Assembly (NCBI GenBank): GCA_009733575.1
Contig: ML769466.1
Span: 62,001-126,000, forward strand
Reading direction: 5' to 3'
DNA length: 64,000 bases
Source: Gymnopus androsaceus JB14
Lineage: Eukaryota; Basidiomycota; Agaricomycetes; Agaricales; Omphalotaceae
Part shown: one piece after another, positions 1 through 12,400 of the stretch
How positions within the stretch are numbered: the first letter of the stretch is position 1
Layout: the number at the start of each line of letters is the position of its first letter
Position numbers and translations under genes: made by a program
The notes under the pieces: model-generated
Told to the model about the DNA's origin: nothing
Databases searched by the model: none
The model's input: only the letters and a program-made list of their open reading frames with translations

Positions 1-681
1 TCTTCATATAGCGCACTATCGAGGCATGAGTCCTAGCATGCGAATGAGAGGGATGAATCTCACGTATTCCATTGTACCTGCTCGTTGTTGTATCAGTGTT
101 CTTCTAAAGATCGTGTACAATACGCACACCACTGTGCCACTGGTCCAGTGCAACTTTCTCCTCCTCAGGAAGAGCATTCTCCTTGACATCATCTCGATGC
201 CATCGGAGAGCAAAACTATGCTCCAAAGGATTAATTAACAGGTTGAAAAGTTCTACAAGCTGGTCAACATTTCGGATACAAATGTACGAAACTGATTAAC
301 AAACCTAATTGCAGGTCTTCTTCTCCACATTGCAGTAGCTCGGCGCATGCCTAGGTGAAATCACCATAAAAACTCGGTGACCGAGCACAACTGCATACAT
401 ACCCTTGTCAAAGCATCAGAGGTATACCAATGAGAGAAGATTACACCAGGTTTTCCGAGGTCAGGATGCATAACATGCTGACAACCCCAAGAGTCAGGAT
501 GGTCGTTATCGAACGGAGGAAATTGCTTTCCCACTGTCCTTCTGTGTGGCCATGATCCTTCACGAGTTCGATTGACGATTGTGTCAGCAGCCTCTTGGAG
601 TTTTGGGAAATCGATGGATGAAATAAGGCCTGGAACGACGACAAAGCCTTGAGAGTCGTAAGTCTCCTTGATGGGAGACAT
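1..681 (-). CDS. Phytanoyl-CoA dioxygenase (PhyH)-like protein, 3' part cut off by window
   Basis: Fe(II)/2-oxoglutarate-dependent oxygenase of the PhyH family; substrate unknown. I place five exons on the minus strand: 403-681, 305-350, 128-252, 64-77 and 1-15 (continuing off the window), with all phases consistent and GT-AG introns. The product starts MSPIKETYDSQGFVVVPGLI, the usual PhyH opening, and carries ELFNLLINP followed by the iron-ligand motif HRDD (H-x-D) in exon 3, then QWNTALYED across exons 3-5, matching the conserved HxGTQWNTALY stretch. The distal His and the 2-oxoglutarate Arg lie beyond the window. Exons 2, 4 and 5 are very small, so ORF-only views miss them. The family assignment is firm; the substrate is not. 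Confidence 0.85.
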
Positions 682-807
682 GGATATGATATGATAGGAT
701 ATGAATTATACTGGTCAAGGTTCCTAACAATGTTTACCGTACTGCAGGCTCAGTAGCGCGTGCAGACATTTTTCTCACCTGCCTTTTGCCTGCCTTCTCA
801 ATGATAC

Positions 808-2971
808 ATGTTTCCGGTGCCTTCTTCGCTCAACTCCCTCGTACACTTGAATCCTCCTCATAATTCTAAAAATGCTTCAGATTCATTTGCTGAAAAGCTC
901 TGTGCGATAGGTGCACTTTCGGTCGAAGAATTCCTCAATACTCCCGAGCGACTCTTGCCTCCGATTCGTTATGATGTTGGTTTCTTAAATATCACTTCTC
1001 CGTGGTTTTATCCGCGCGAAACCAAGGTGGAACGAGAACCGTCAGAGGATTCCGAGGACGCTAATGAAGCAGTGGAAGTGGTTGAGAAAGATCCTAATCT
1101 CCTTCAAATGACGAATCCAATATTAATCCAGTTAGAACAATCGAAAATTGTTTTGCTCAATGGAGGCCAGGTCTTAAAGGCGGAATCCAATGGTTTTATT
1201 ATTTCAATGGTTCGCAGATACAATTCACATAATTCCTTTCCCCCACTCACTTCTTATAGAACCTGGTGTCGCTCTTCGAGTGCAGCTTGCTCCCAACACG
1301 TACCGAGTCTATTCCACTGGATCAGACCCAACTTCAGGCGCTGACCAGAACCAACTAAAGTGTGCCCAGATCGCCATCGATGCTGGGGTGCTCGACTTTA
1401 TCAAAGCCACTGGAGCAATTGATCATCGTTCACTGAATATGGGCGGCCAAACCATGTGGCCAAGCGTGCAGGACTTCATAAAAAAGACCATTCCTCGACC
1501 ATTCCCCGAACCAGAATTTCTAGAGTGCGAGACTAAAGCTGAAGCTGAGATCAAGAGTTGGTTCAATAGAATTTTACAGAACGCGAACAAGTCCCGCACC
1601 GTACCACTCACACTCAAACATTCCTTTCATTATTTGCAACAGAAACAATGTGCGCACTTTCATCTTTCTGTGTGGCAGTTGCTCATGCGTTCACAGGTCA
1701 TGGTTGTGTTCTCCGGATTGAGGATCCCCTAAAGGATCCCAAAGAGGCTAAAAGCTATCTTGTCGAGCCGGGCTTTTCCAAGAAAAATACCGCCAAGCTC
1801 GCCGTATGTTTACGGGCAATGTCCGAAGGTGTTGGCAGTTTCCTTCGAGGGTATGTCCCGGCAATTACCAAAGCGGCAACCATTTCACTGCCAGTGAAAG
1901 CTCCAGAGAATCCTTCAGAGAATCAAGGCGCATCATTGGAAATGAAACGCTATGCGAATGAGACTTTTTATCCTCAGTTGCTCGCAGCTTGCCAGGCAAT
2001 AGGCCCCCAGGTCGTTCCCCTTTTCTTTTACCAAAATAACAAGACCAACAAAAGTAAGTTTATTCCTTCCAACTCAGTCTAACCGTTTAGCTAATTTCGG
2101 GTCTACGACAGAGATTGGCTGCACGCTCAAGCTAATGATCCCTCCGCCTTCTGAAACTCCTCTGGCGCCGACCGTACATTTGGATAAAAACAACACGGTT
2201 TCTCGCAAGTACAATGTCCCGATGCAATACTCGTCGGAGGATGAGGCCCGGATTGCGGTTTTGCGTCTGGCCGAGAAAATGGGTGCACTACAGTTTGTAA
2301 AGGATAGAGGAGCTCCGCCTATGGGCAAGACGATCCCTCCGAAACCCAACAAGGCTACCCAATCACAGGCTACACATTCGCTCTTACGTCCCGAGACAAA
2401 GAGTCAGGCGAAGCCAACTAAGGTTCAGCCTATGAGGGTCCCAAAGGATCGGGACAAGGATACAAACCAGCCGAATGTGGCCCTTGCGTACGGAGATGTT
2501 GAACCGGGTGAAATTGTTCCTCCTGTGGCAGGCTCGAGCACGAGCAGTAAATCCTCTCGACCATCACATCCTACCGCTGCTCTTCCTAGAAGGCCATATC
2601 AATACCCAGATCAACTTTACGTTCCACATCCCTTTAATCCTTCTACACCGGTACCATATGGTACACCTACCAGTGCGCACCCTGCCCCCATGCCTGGGTT
2701 GGGAATGTATGGGATGGGTACTGGAGGCAGTCCATTCACGTACCCATCGGGGTCCGCATATCCATCTCATCAAAACACGTTTCCCTTCACGCCTCAGCCT
2801 CCTATTCAACCTCCGCTTCCACCATCAAATTCGAATCGCTTCGCTCCTCATCCTACACCACTGGGAGGTCATGGTGCGAAAAGGAAACGTGGGTCGGATG
2901 ACGCGCAAGAGAAGAAGTCAGGAGGTTCTTCTGGTAGGGGTGGGAGTGATAATAAACGTCCGAGAAAGTGA
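808..2971 (+). CDS. Nuclear-type hypothetical protein with a thrice-repeated module and proline-rich, basic C-terminus
   Basis: I do not recognise a named family. Exons: 808-1192, 1260 to about 1560-1600, about 1643-1720 to 2053, 2112-2971. Introns 1193-1259 and 2054-2111 (GTAAGT donor) are in phase; the second intron, between about 1557 and 1700, is real in that the frame changes, but I could not fix its ends. The protein shows three related segments: around 1320-1420 (..CAQIAIDAGVLDFIK), around 1755-1850 (YLVEPGFSKKNTAKLAV..GVGSFLR) and around 2190-2300 (YNVPMQYSSEDEARIAVLRL..ALQFVK), each a Y-x-V strand, an A-K/R-x-AV helix and a G..F[IVL][KR] end, dsRBD-like in flavour only. Residues from about 2340 are Pro/Ser/Gly-rich and end in a KRKR...KRPRK basic tail suggesting nuclear location (inference). 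Confidence 0.7.
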
Positions 2972-3361
2972 CGGATGCTCGCCAATAATGCTGTCTACTG
3001 TGATGAGTTCTAGTTGCGACCTAGAGTGTTATTTAGAAGTGGATGGCAATGTACAGTCGTTAATGTGTCACCCGGTCTGTGTTTGACTCTTGCTCTTTCC
3101 ATAGCGCTAAATCGTTCGTTGTAGAGTTGTTCTACTAATAACTGTACGTGTTGGATTCAGAATCCTAGAAATCAAATGCCAGCTGCACTCGGCCCGTCTA
3201 CTGCTAGATATAGCGTCAGTCTTCATCCTGTGTTGAGCAAGTGAGCTCCCTTTGAGCTCACATGAGTGTTCGGGTGCAGGATTCATCGGTCCGCCTACAT
3301 TGCTCCAAGGAAGGATATTTAAACGAGTTGTTGTTAGAGTATACCAATCTCTAACTACCCC

Positions 3362-5070
3362 ATGGCACCTGCTATTTACCACCTTTTGAGCTTCTTGCTC
3401 TATTTCACTCAATTCACCGTAGTTTTATCGGGTACCGTTCGACGAGCAGGATCAACTTGTACAGTCCAAGCCAGTGTCAATGGTTCTGATGACGCACCTG
3501 CAATTTTGGAGGCGTTTCAAATGTGCGGAAAAGATGGTAGTATTGAATTACACGACACGCTTTATCACATCGAGACGGTTAGTTGGTAGATGCAACAAAA
3601 TTCTTCACTGATTCTGTGTACTGGAAACTAGGTGATGAACACTACGGGTCTATCAAATGTCCGGATTGATTTGACAGGAACAATGCTAGTGAGGATTTTG
3701 AAACGTCCTCTCTAGTGTTTCGTCTCACCCATCGGTGTTCGGTACATAGTGGGGAACAAATTTGACCTACTGGATTTCCGCTGGCTTGCCTTTGAATTAT
3801 CAAAACCAAACTACTGCTTGGGCGCTCGGGGGCGATCAGGTAGTTTTCGATGGTCATGGTGTTGGTACCTTCGATGGCAATGGCCAGCTCTGGTTGGTTC
3901 TATCTTCCGTGTTACAATCCAGTTCTGATGATGTTTTGTTTTCTAGGTATGATTTGACCGATGGCGTTTCCAACTTTCCTGGGCGACCAATCAGCCTTAT
4001 GATAGTCAACTCTACGAATTCTCATTACACGGGGATACGTTTTGTACAGGTAAGTGAACTGTCGCAGGAACGTCGTGGAGCACAAAGAAGTGCTGACCTT
4101 TTTAATCATTCTAGTCTCAGTTCTGGACCCTTGCGATTACGAACTCCACAGACATAGTAATGGATGGAATCTACGTAAACTCGACATCTAACAGCTCTGT
4201 AGGTCTTATTAGTGAAACTTGATCTAATTCTGGAATCTCCTGTCATATCCGTAGGTCCCAGCTACGAACACGGACGGCATAGACATACTTTTCTCGGACA
4301 AAATAACTTTGAGGAACTGGACTGTCACTAACGGAGACGATTCCATGTCGGTCAAAGCAAATTCTACCAATATCCTGATTCAGGATGCCGTATTTCATGG
4401 TGGACTTGGAGTATCGATTGGGTGAGTAAATCATATTCTTTTGAGCTTGAATGTCAATGAGTTGATAAATTCATCTGCAAGCTCTATCGGTCAATTTAAC
4501 GGAGTGTTTGAGATGATACAGAACGTTACAGCAGAGGGAGTGCTTGCTATCGGTTCCAATTATGCAGGCTATATCAAAACCTGGACTGGAGTTCAACAAG
4601 GGTTTCCACCTAATGGCTAGTACCTTTTACGTCTCTCTCGCGCTATAGCAACTGAATGACCAGTTCTTCAGGCGGCGGGGGCGGTTTAGGATTTGCTTCC
4701 AACATTAGTACGTGAACCGCGTGTTCTTCCTTCCTCACTTACAGCGAAATTTGATCCAATAGCTTTCCGAAATTTCACTCTACAAAATGTGACCCAAAAT
4801 GTAGCAATGATTACACAGTGTACATCTTTCGAAGGCGCCACAGGTGATTGTGATACGTCTCTGTTCCAACTATCAAACATCACCTGGGGTCCTGGAATTA
4901 CTGGGACAATCCAGACTGATACCTTGGCCACGCTGCAATGTAGTGGCGATGCACCTTGTCCTGGAATTTCGATACTTGGCCTGGATGAGGTGACCAGCAT
5001 TGGAGGAAGCGAGGTGAAATGTAGTAATGTTGTAAACCCAATAGGGTTCAATTGTACCGGCAGTACATAA
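3362..5070 (+). CDS. Secreted glycoside hydrolase family 28 (polygalacturonase / exo-rhamnogalacturonase type)
   Basis: Pectin-degrading right-handed beta-helix enzyme. Nine exons fit without a break: 3362-3577, 3632-3688, 3750-3892, 3947-4049, 4115-4198, 4255-4421, 4482-4619, 4664-4707, 4745-5070, giving 425 residues. A hydrophobic signal peptide covers about residues 1-23. GH28 motifs are seen in order: NTDG (exon 6), NGDD, then FHGGLGVSIG where most endo-polygalacturonases have GHG, and YIKTW for the R/Y-x-K substrate-binding motif. Asp residues for catalysis are therefore present, but the conserved His of GHG is absent (GLG). In GH28 subgroups acting on rhamnogalacturonan this position varies, so an exo-acting or rhamnosidase-like specificity is plausible (inference). 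Many N-x-S/T sites fit a secreted glycoprotein. Confidence 0.93.
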
Positions 5071-5480
5071 CTATGCCTCGAAACAGCATGCATGTCCTAT
5101 AATACTTAGTACTAGTAGGCTGTCGAGTGGTAGTGGCATTCTGTTTACAGATAATAAAAGTACAGTCGGACCAGTCCGGATATGTCTGCAGACGGTTTCC
5201 TTGACTTCACGTCTATATAAAACCGATCTAATGATTCCACCTGCCATTGAGCACGGATATGTCTAACACGAACGGTAACCTAAGAACATTGGAAGCAAAC
5301 TACGATCCCAAAAAAGAAAAATCATGCATGCAATGGTACTACATATACACTTGGGAATCTGGTCATGCCTTAAAATAAATAAAAGCACGATGCAATGAGT
5401 CGCATAGAGGAATATCATACTACTATACAAACGGGGTAGATGAAGTTTGAAAAATAATGTGTCCCAGAAGGATACAGCTT
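5071..5480. other. Convergent intergenic spacer
   Basis: Space between the ends of the GH28 gene and the membrane-protein gene. It is AT-rich and has AATAAAA-like tracts (about 5151 and 5374) that could serve 3' end formation. I see no gene. Confidence 0.5.
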
Positions 5481-7370
5481 TTAACGGACGAAGTCCGAGA
5501 TCAGGGTGACTGAGGGAGACTGAGGGACGTCTGGATCTGGACGAGACCGCCGTTCAGCGTAAGGCGGAGGAAGCTCGCGAACAAAACTCCCAGCATCCTC
5601 GTGCTGAATGATATATTCCGCCTCGCCTCTAGGCGACTGCTGCACTGTAGCATCAAAGGTAGCAGAGCGGACAAGCATTTTTGACGTTGACAACAAAGGT
5701 CTGGTCACTGTTGGCTGTGCAGATTGGCTGCGCTCCACGCCGAACGGATTGCGAGGTGGCATCGATGCTATCCGTCGAACCCGATCCGGCATCAGCTATA
5801 GACGGGGAGTGTCCAGATTCAGGAGAGGACCGGTTCATGACAATCCCTGCTTCGATGGCTTTCTGGGAGACCGGGTGACGGACAGATGCGGTTGGAAAGT
5901 TGGTGAATCCTCGCGTGGCTCCCGTAGAGGAAACTGAGTTGGGGCGACTGGTGCTGGTGTTAGAGGCAGTTCGCTCAGCGTCTGTTATGAAAGGATTCAG
6001 ATGAGAATTCAGACCCGATGTAGAGCGCGTATTTATGAACTCGTTGATTGATAGCACTCGGGTTTCAGCACCTGCATCCGCACTACCTTCCTCGACAGTT
6101 TTAGGCTCTGGGAAAGCAAGCGGTTCGGGAGTCAACTCCTTCCTTATTCTCTGCTGCGTCGAGTAATAGCGATAACCCCAAAACGCAAGACCGCCGAACA
6201 GAAGAAAAAAGAGCGGGATAAGAACACCAGCGAGAGTGGCGGACCGCTCTCGTTTTGCTTTAGCAATGGCCTCAAGCTCAGCCGCTTGCTCTTGATCCAG
6301 CAAGGTCGCATTCCCCGCGGCACTATTCAGACCGACACACGAAGTATCATCGGAACCTGTTGGGTTTACTGTAGGCGTCCCAAATGCGTAGCGACCAGTC
6401 CTAAATATTAGTTGTATCAGTTCCAAACTTCACCGTCCCAGAACAGACAAGTAATTGAAGATAGGACTCACACGTCGCTTACAGCGGCTTTGAGTGAAAA
6501 GGAAAAACAACATCAGCGAACGAACCAGTAATATAGAGCGTAAAAGCAAAATACTTACCTAGGAGCAGATAACCAGGCGTGGCTCGATTGATATATGTGA
6601 ACGCGGTCAGCCCGTTCGGGATCGTTACATTAGTGACTACAGGTGAGTTGGACTGGGCGAGACTGATGTTATAGGGAGGAATTCCGCCTTGGATTCGAAT
6701 TCCCCAAGGTTGACAGGTGTTCACCGTGTCGCTGATATTGGCGGAGACGGTAAAGTCGGTACTGTTACCGCTAACGACGCATTCAGTTGTTTGACCAGCT
6801 GAAAGTAATATTTGTTAAGACAACTTAATGCATGCGGAATCTGCAAAGCGCACGTTGTACAGTAAAAGGTTGTGGAGGTATTCCTCCTCCGTTTCCTTGA
6901 GAGTCGACAACGTTCAACATCAATGTAGTGCCTGTTCAAGCCAAATTTATTAGGAGCGAGCCTATGCTGCAGGAATAACAGACTCGCCGACTGGATGGTT
7001 TACAGTCCAACTCAGACTACTCTCGTCCAACCCCAGCAGACTACTACTCGGTGTTCCGCCAATTTCCCAAGCAATCATATAGAAGGGGGGGACGCCATGG
7101 GTTTGGTTTGTGACATTCACGGCTGAGACGATGACGGGGAGAGTATCACAAGACGGCAGCTCGGTACTCAAGAACTAAAGACAACGTACAGAGACAGTAA
7201 CGCAAGTCAGCATTTGTGAGATGTAATGCGACGCGACTACTCACATTGTTAGAGAATTTCCACTGGAATAGGTTGGTATCCGGCGGTATTTGACCGTTGA
7301 CTGTCGTGTACAATCCAAATTGAAGTATTAACAGAAAGAGGACTCTGAAAGTGGACTGGGTCTTCTTCAT
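5481..7370 (-). CDS. Single-pass type I membrane glycoprotein of basidiomycete type
   Basis: Function unknown. Start at 7370 gives a signal peptide (MKKTQSTFRVLFLLILQFGL). Exons on the minus strand: 7245-7370, 6988-7174, 6854-6931, 6559-6798, 6472-6487, then 6400 downward. The ectodomain has repeated beta-sandwich-like units with the pattern CxxL..V......GGxPPY/F and paired cysteines, and many N-glycosylation sites. A transmembrane segment (LAGVLIPLFFLLFGGLAFWGY) lies around 6180-6240, after an Ala/Glu-rich juxtamembrane helix. The cytoplasmic tail is Ser/Thr-rich and ends with a YIIQHEDAGS..RELPPPYAE motif. Between about 5740 and 5800 the reading frame changes; I could not decide between a short intron and a one-base indel. 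The intron 6932-6987 needs a GC donor. Architecture resembles cell-surface sensors, but that is only analogy. Confidence 0.75.
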
Positions 7371-9437
7371 TGCAAAAAAAACAGAAAGAACAAAAGAGGG
7401 TCGGAACGAAAGAACGAATTGGAAACAGGCTTGAAGAATCTTGTACAAGGGTCCGCGACTAGCGCAAATGTATCATAAAAACAAAGGAAAGACCTGTCTA
7501 GATAGAGGCCAAATATTAGTCAGTGCACTGCAAACTCGCGAATAGGAAATTCTAAGCTTGAGAAACGCGCCAACTACTCTTAAACCAACGACCAAATATC
7601 ATCTTTAAAATAGCACTTACCTGAGAATGTAAAGAGCGACTAATGGTCCCGACCCAACCAAAGTATACAAAGTGGGCTTACCCCAATGAAGGAAGGAGTT
7701 CGATTATCCTGAAGACTCCAGGCCAACAGTACAACCAAGATGGTTAAGGTGAAGGAAAGGTCTGGGAAAAAAGGGAAAAGGGGGTGAAGATGGATAGATG
7801 GAGTCCACCGCCCGGGCCCAGCCTTCAGGAACTCTTTAACAACCCAAACACTACCTTTCATTCACGCCACGACAGGACGACAGCGCGGCAGTTGGGGATG
7901 CAGATTATTCGCTAGTACTAGTATTGGTGGATCATGCTATACATAGCGAACAGCCTTCCCTTCTCTGTTCAACAGATTAATTTTATCAAAGTCATTGATC
8001 TATAGTATGTGTGTGCTCTGGTCTCCGGTTGGTCTCCGGTGTGACATTGTTGTGTAGTGATGATGCTGTCGATGTTCAGTGCTCATTGCCAAGAGGAGAC
8101 GAGGATTCTAAGCGAACACAACGCTAGCAAGCAAGAGGGTATCAAAAAGGAAGGAGTCTAGGTCAGGTCCATCGGCGAATCACTGATCACCGCTGTCTGA
8201 TAGGACCGCTTATCATCTGGTCAACCCATCTGTGAAGCCGTTTGAAGTATCGGATGTTGTAGCGGAAATTCGAGGGTCGTTAGCTAGCGTTAGCACCGTG
8301 AAGTATATAGACATTGTTGGGCTAAATATCATTATAGACATTATTTACAGGATACGAGTTGCATTGCTGAGAAATTAGATTGGCGCTGTTTCGCGTCGCT
8401 GAGACGCGTACAACAGTGATTGTGGCTCGCCGATGGACCTGACCTGGACTCCTTCCTTCTTGCGCTAGCGTGGGATTGTGTGTTCGCTTAGAATTCTCGT
8501 GTCCTCTTGCTTGCATCGAAGCATCAGCGCCTAAACAAGCACTAGTCTGCGACTCTCCATTTACTTTGCGGATGCTTTATTGAGTCGGAATGACCTTGTC
8601 TCCATAGGCGGAGTCGTCTTGTCTTCTACTACAAGTCAATCCATAGCAATTAAGGCGTGAGACTAGATAATGTTCGAGCCTGTTGAACTTATTACTCCCA
8701 CATGACCAGCATGGCATACCTAGCACATTTTTCTCCTTCCCAACAAGTTGCTGGTTCATACTCCTCTTCTGAACCTTTACATATGTCGGTTCCTTCTCCG
8801 AAAGATCAAAGGCAGGTCCGAAAGGACTTGCAATCCACTCTCAATCCGTTCATTAAACGGCCCCATTCGGTGCTAATAAGTCTGGAGAAGGAAAGGCTAT
8901 GCACAGATGGCAGTTTATGCACAGATGGATGAATTTGTGGCGTATTCGCACATCAAAAGGGAAGTCGGTAGCTTGTATGCAGCCTCGGAGAGTAGCAGCA
9001 TACGTTGCATGGACGTGCAGTTAGGCGTTGACGACTTCAAAAATCATCGTTCGTGTTATCTCTGCCATATAAGTACCACGGTCCATGGAAGTTTGTCCTA
9101 CGAAATGGACGAGAGTTAGAAACTGGCGCACTGTGTGATGCGGGCAGTCCCTATAAAATGCAGTGAGGCGGTTGTCAATAATATATTACTTGCGTGCAGA
9201 TGAAGTACAGCTGCTCTGACTCCGACATATTACTATGCTGTCGTTCTCTCCATTTGTCAAAATCAAGTCGAATTATTCTATTAAAAGTGTAGTTAGTAGT
9301 ACCGATTTCATCCGTGTACACATAGAAGGCCTTATTACCAGATCCGCATACAAATCCGAGTCTAACAAATCCAAGCTAACATGTGCAGAAGGTTTAATTA
9401 TGTAGTTCACGCCGCGCATAATAATAGGTGTTTGTTG
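7371..9437. other. Divergence-free intergenic region with one inverted repeat
   Basis: About 2 kb between the start of the membrane-protein gene and the end of the phosphatidylserine decarboxylase gene. The only structure I see is the inverted repeat at 8062-8545. Short open frames here (for example 8702-9119) have no recognisable coding character. The region directly upstream of 7370 is the likely promoter of the membrane-protein gene. Confidence 0.5.
8062..8545. repeat. Imperfect long inverted repeat (relic of a terminal-inverted-repeat element)
   Basis: A left arm at about 8062-8205 is matched in reverse complement by a right arm at about 8408-8545. Both arms contain, in order, ATTCTAAGCGAACACA, CGCTAGC, GGAAGGAGTC and GGTCAGGTCCATCGGCGA. 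The two arms differ by small indels and flank an unmatched centre of about 200 bp. The size and lack of coding sequence fit an old non-autonomous element or hairpin. Confidence 0.7.
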
Positions 9438-12400
9438 TCAATGTCCAGGTGTCGGCGTCCGAGCATGACCCTTTCTCAATCCCGTCCCAATGCCCATCCC
9501 AACCCTCACAAGGGTCTCCAGCGCCGCGCGGCTATTTATCACCAGATCCTCGTCCCACTCCAACACCCCCCGCTCAAACAACAGCACAATCGTCGACCCA
9601 CCAAACGCAAAATAACCAAACTCTTCCCCGCGTTTGACAAACTGACCCTCTTCGACGGTGGTAAGAATTGTCCCAACCATCATCGCACCGACGCAGACAG
9701 CCATGACGCGCCCGAATTGAGGAGAGTCAATAGGGACAATTTTTCGTGCGTTTTCACCGTAGACATCGAGTGCAGTACGGATGGCTTGGGGCTAGAGAAG
9801 AGTTAATAAATCTTGAAAACTCAAGAAAACCAACGTACATTGACGGTATAATATTCTCCAGCAATATACGACATCTTCCCTATTCGGCCGTCTACAGGTG
9901 AATGGAAGCGATGATAGTCCTGTGGTGCAAGCCTAAAGATGGCTAAAGCTCCACCTGTGTATCGATCTGCTTCGGCCTACGAGAAGGAAAAGAATAAGTC
10001 TCCGTCTTTCTTTTACACATGTTGAATACTTGCCTTGTACGCATCCCCCAAAAGCCTCGCAACACTAAACTCCCGCCCTTTGATCCAAAGCTTCGTTGCC
10101 TCATTCACCGATTCAAACGCCATGAATCGGCAGTCGGCCGCAGAAACGAGTCGGTAGGGGTCTGAAGGCGACTCAACGGGACGAGCGTCGGGTTTGAGTT
10201 TCCTACAAAAGCGTTCGCGGGTGTGAGAATAATTCCCAGGGCATCAAACCGCGTACTCCTTACCGATAAAAGAACTGATTAAACGTCTTAAAGCTCCCCA
10301 CCGGATCCCTCACCTCGTTCATATCAAGTTTATGAAACTGTATAAACGGTAGAATGTCCCGTACACTTTCGGGAGAATCATACTTGACGCCTTGTTTAAT
10401 TGAGAGGGATTTGAGGAGGCGACGGGCTCGGGAGCCTTCCATGCGAGATTTCATTCCCTGTATCAGCGAAAGAGTGGTTAGAGAAAGGTTCAATAAAAAA
10501 AAACCTCGGTAAAATCACCTTGTACAACAGCCTTATTCCCAATCTTATGTATACCTGCATCTTCTCTTCCTCCAACTGCCCCGTTAGCCGGTTTTGAACA
10601 ATTATATTGGCGGAGTTCTACATGAAACCCAAATCAGCACAATACCCAGAACAAGAAGGACGATTCACACTCACGGCACCCAACTTGTAATTCCCACTAC
10701 TCATCTTCCCAATGATCCTCGTATACCACTTTCTCTGCGCCTGACTGGCCGTAACGAAATTCCCCACCATGATCCGATCGACCTTGTTCCAATCCTGGGA
10801 CGCGCATATCGCGAGATGGGTTACTATGTCGACTTCAGCTTTGGCACTGAGACGGGGGCGGTGGCAGAGGGGGCAGGTTTGGACGTTGATTACGCGTTCG
10901 ACAACGGAAGTGGAATCAGGTTGCACGGAAGGGGCAGAGGTAGAGGGAGGGAAATGAGTACCCGGGGCACTGGCACTTGTGCCACTACTGGTGGTACTCG
11001 AGTAGGAATGAGAGAAGGAAATTGGTGACGGGGCAAAGGTAATAGAGTTGCTACGGAAGTTGGTGGGCGTGACTGTGTTTGATGCCGATGCTGGAAGGGG
11101 TACAGGAAGAGTGCCAGCAGCGGAAGCAGAACCAGAAGAGACTTCGCCATTGGACCGAGATCCAGACCCAGATGCAGGATATTCCATCAAATTCACGTTG
11201 TTCAACCTCTCGGCATCCGAAGAAAAATAGAACGAATCACTACCACTTCCACTTCCATCGGCACCTCCATTATACTCTACACCGGTGCCCACGCGCAAGC
11301 CCAAAGGCCTCATGACACCAGCACCATTTTCTCCTCCCTTCACCGCAGGAACCCTATCCATCTCGAACTCTTCATCCTGCATCCCAGGATTAACCATCGC
11401 ACTCAACGGAGGCCCCGAGAAATCCAATTGATCCAGGGAGAGCTCCTTCCCCCTTTTATCGGCAAACATTAGGACTGGTGTAGCACTGACTGAGCTTTCG
11501 TCTCCTTCGCCAGCTCCTCCCCCACCTCCTCCACGTAAATAAGAATCCTCCCCGACGGTCTTTCTCTCCCTCTCCGGCCTCCCCAACTCGGTCTCAAGGC
11601 ATTGTATAGCTTCTGCCATCGTTAACTCCTCTTCATCTGCGTTTTTGCCGAACCTAATAAGGAAAGGGTTAGCAGAATATAATTTGGCAGCAGTGCGGGA
11701 AGAAATACCTCGTAAAAAAACTACTTATCGTGCCCCCGACTCAACGTCGAGCCTAACGAATCCAACATTGACGTCAGTTCAAGGTGGGAGAGCATCCCGG
11801 TGTCGTCGGTATCATATTGTTTAAGGTATTGGAGCCAGAAACGTTGGCGGAGCGCCGCGTACGGTTGGTATTTGGCTCTGTGTTAAGCGCGCAGCAGGGA
11901 GCAGTATTTTGGTTGGGAAGGCGGAGGAGGGATAGGAAGGGATGTGTAGGGGCGTATGAATATATGGGGGAGATTAGGGGTAGGAAGGAAGAAGGAAGTG
12001 GTTAATTCAATCCATCAAGGTAAACTAGGAGAAATTCTCACCTAAACGTAACAACAGGCCGATGTTTAGTCTCCCAAGGCATCTCTTTCGCAGTCTTTAA
12101 CGGGAGTCGGAACTCTTTCATCACACTTCTGCTCCCTTCCGTGGTCCCCGCACCTTCGCTCCCAGAGTCAAACTCCAACGGATACAACCCTGTCTCAGGA
12201 TCAACACCTCCCCTCCCACTCTCAAACGCCTCAATCAGCTCCGACACACCGAAATCGACTTGTCCGATGTAGTCGTTTGAGGAAAGCTTGTCCCAGTCGA
12301 GGATTGTAAGTTGGACCTGTGGGCGGGAGGTTGAGGGTGGTAAGGAGGAGAGGGGCGAGTGCCGCGGGAGGGGAAGGGTTTGGAGCAGTTGAATGAGTAA

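Noticed and set aside
10594..11028. Long plus-strand frames opposite the decarboxylase linker
   Set aside because: They are antisense shadows of the Ser/Gly-rich minus-strand exon 10675-11653, which has proper splice sites and family motifs.
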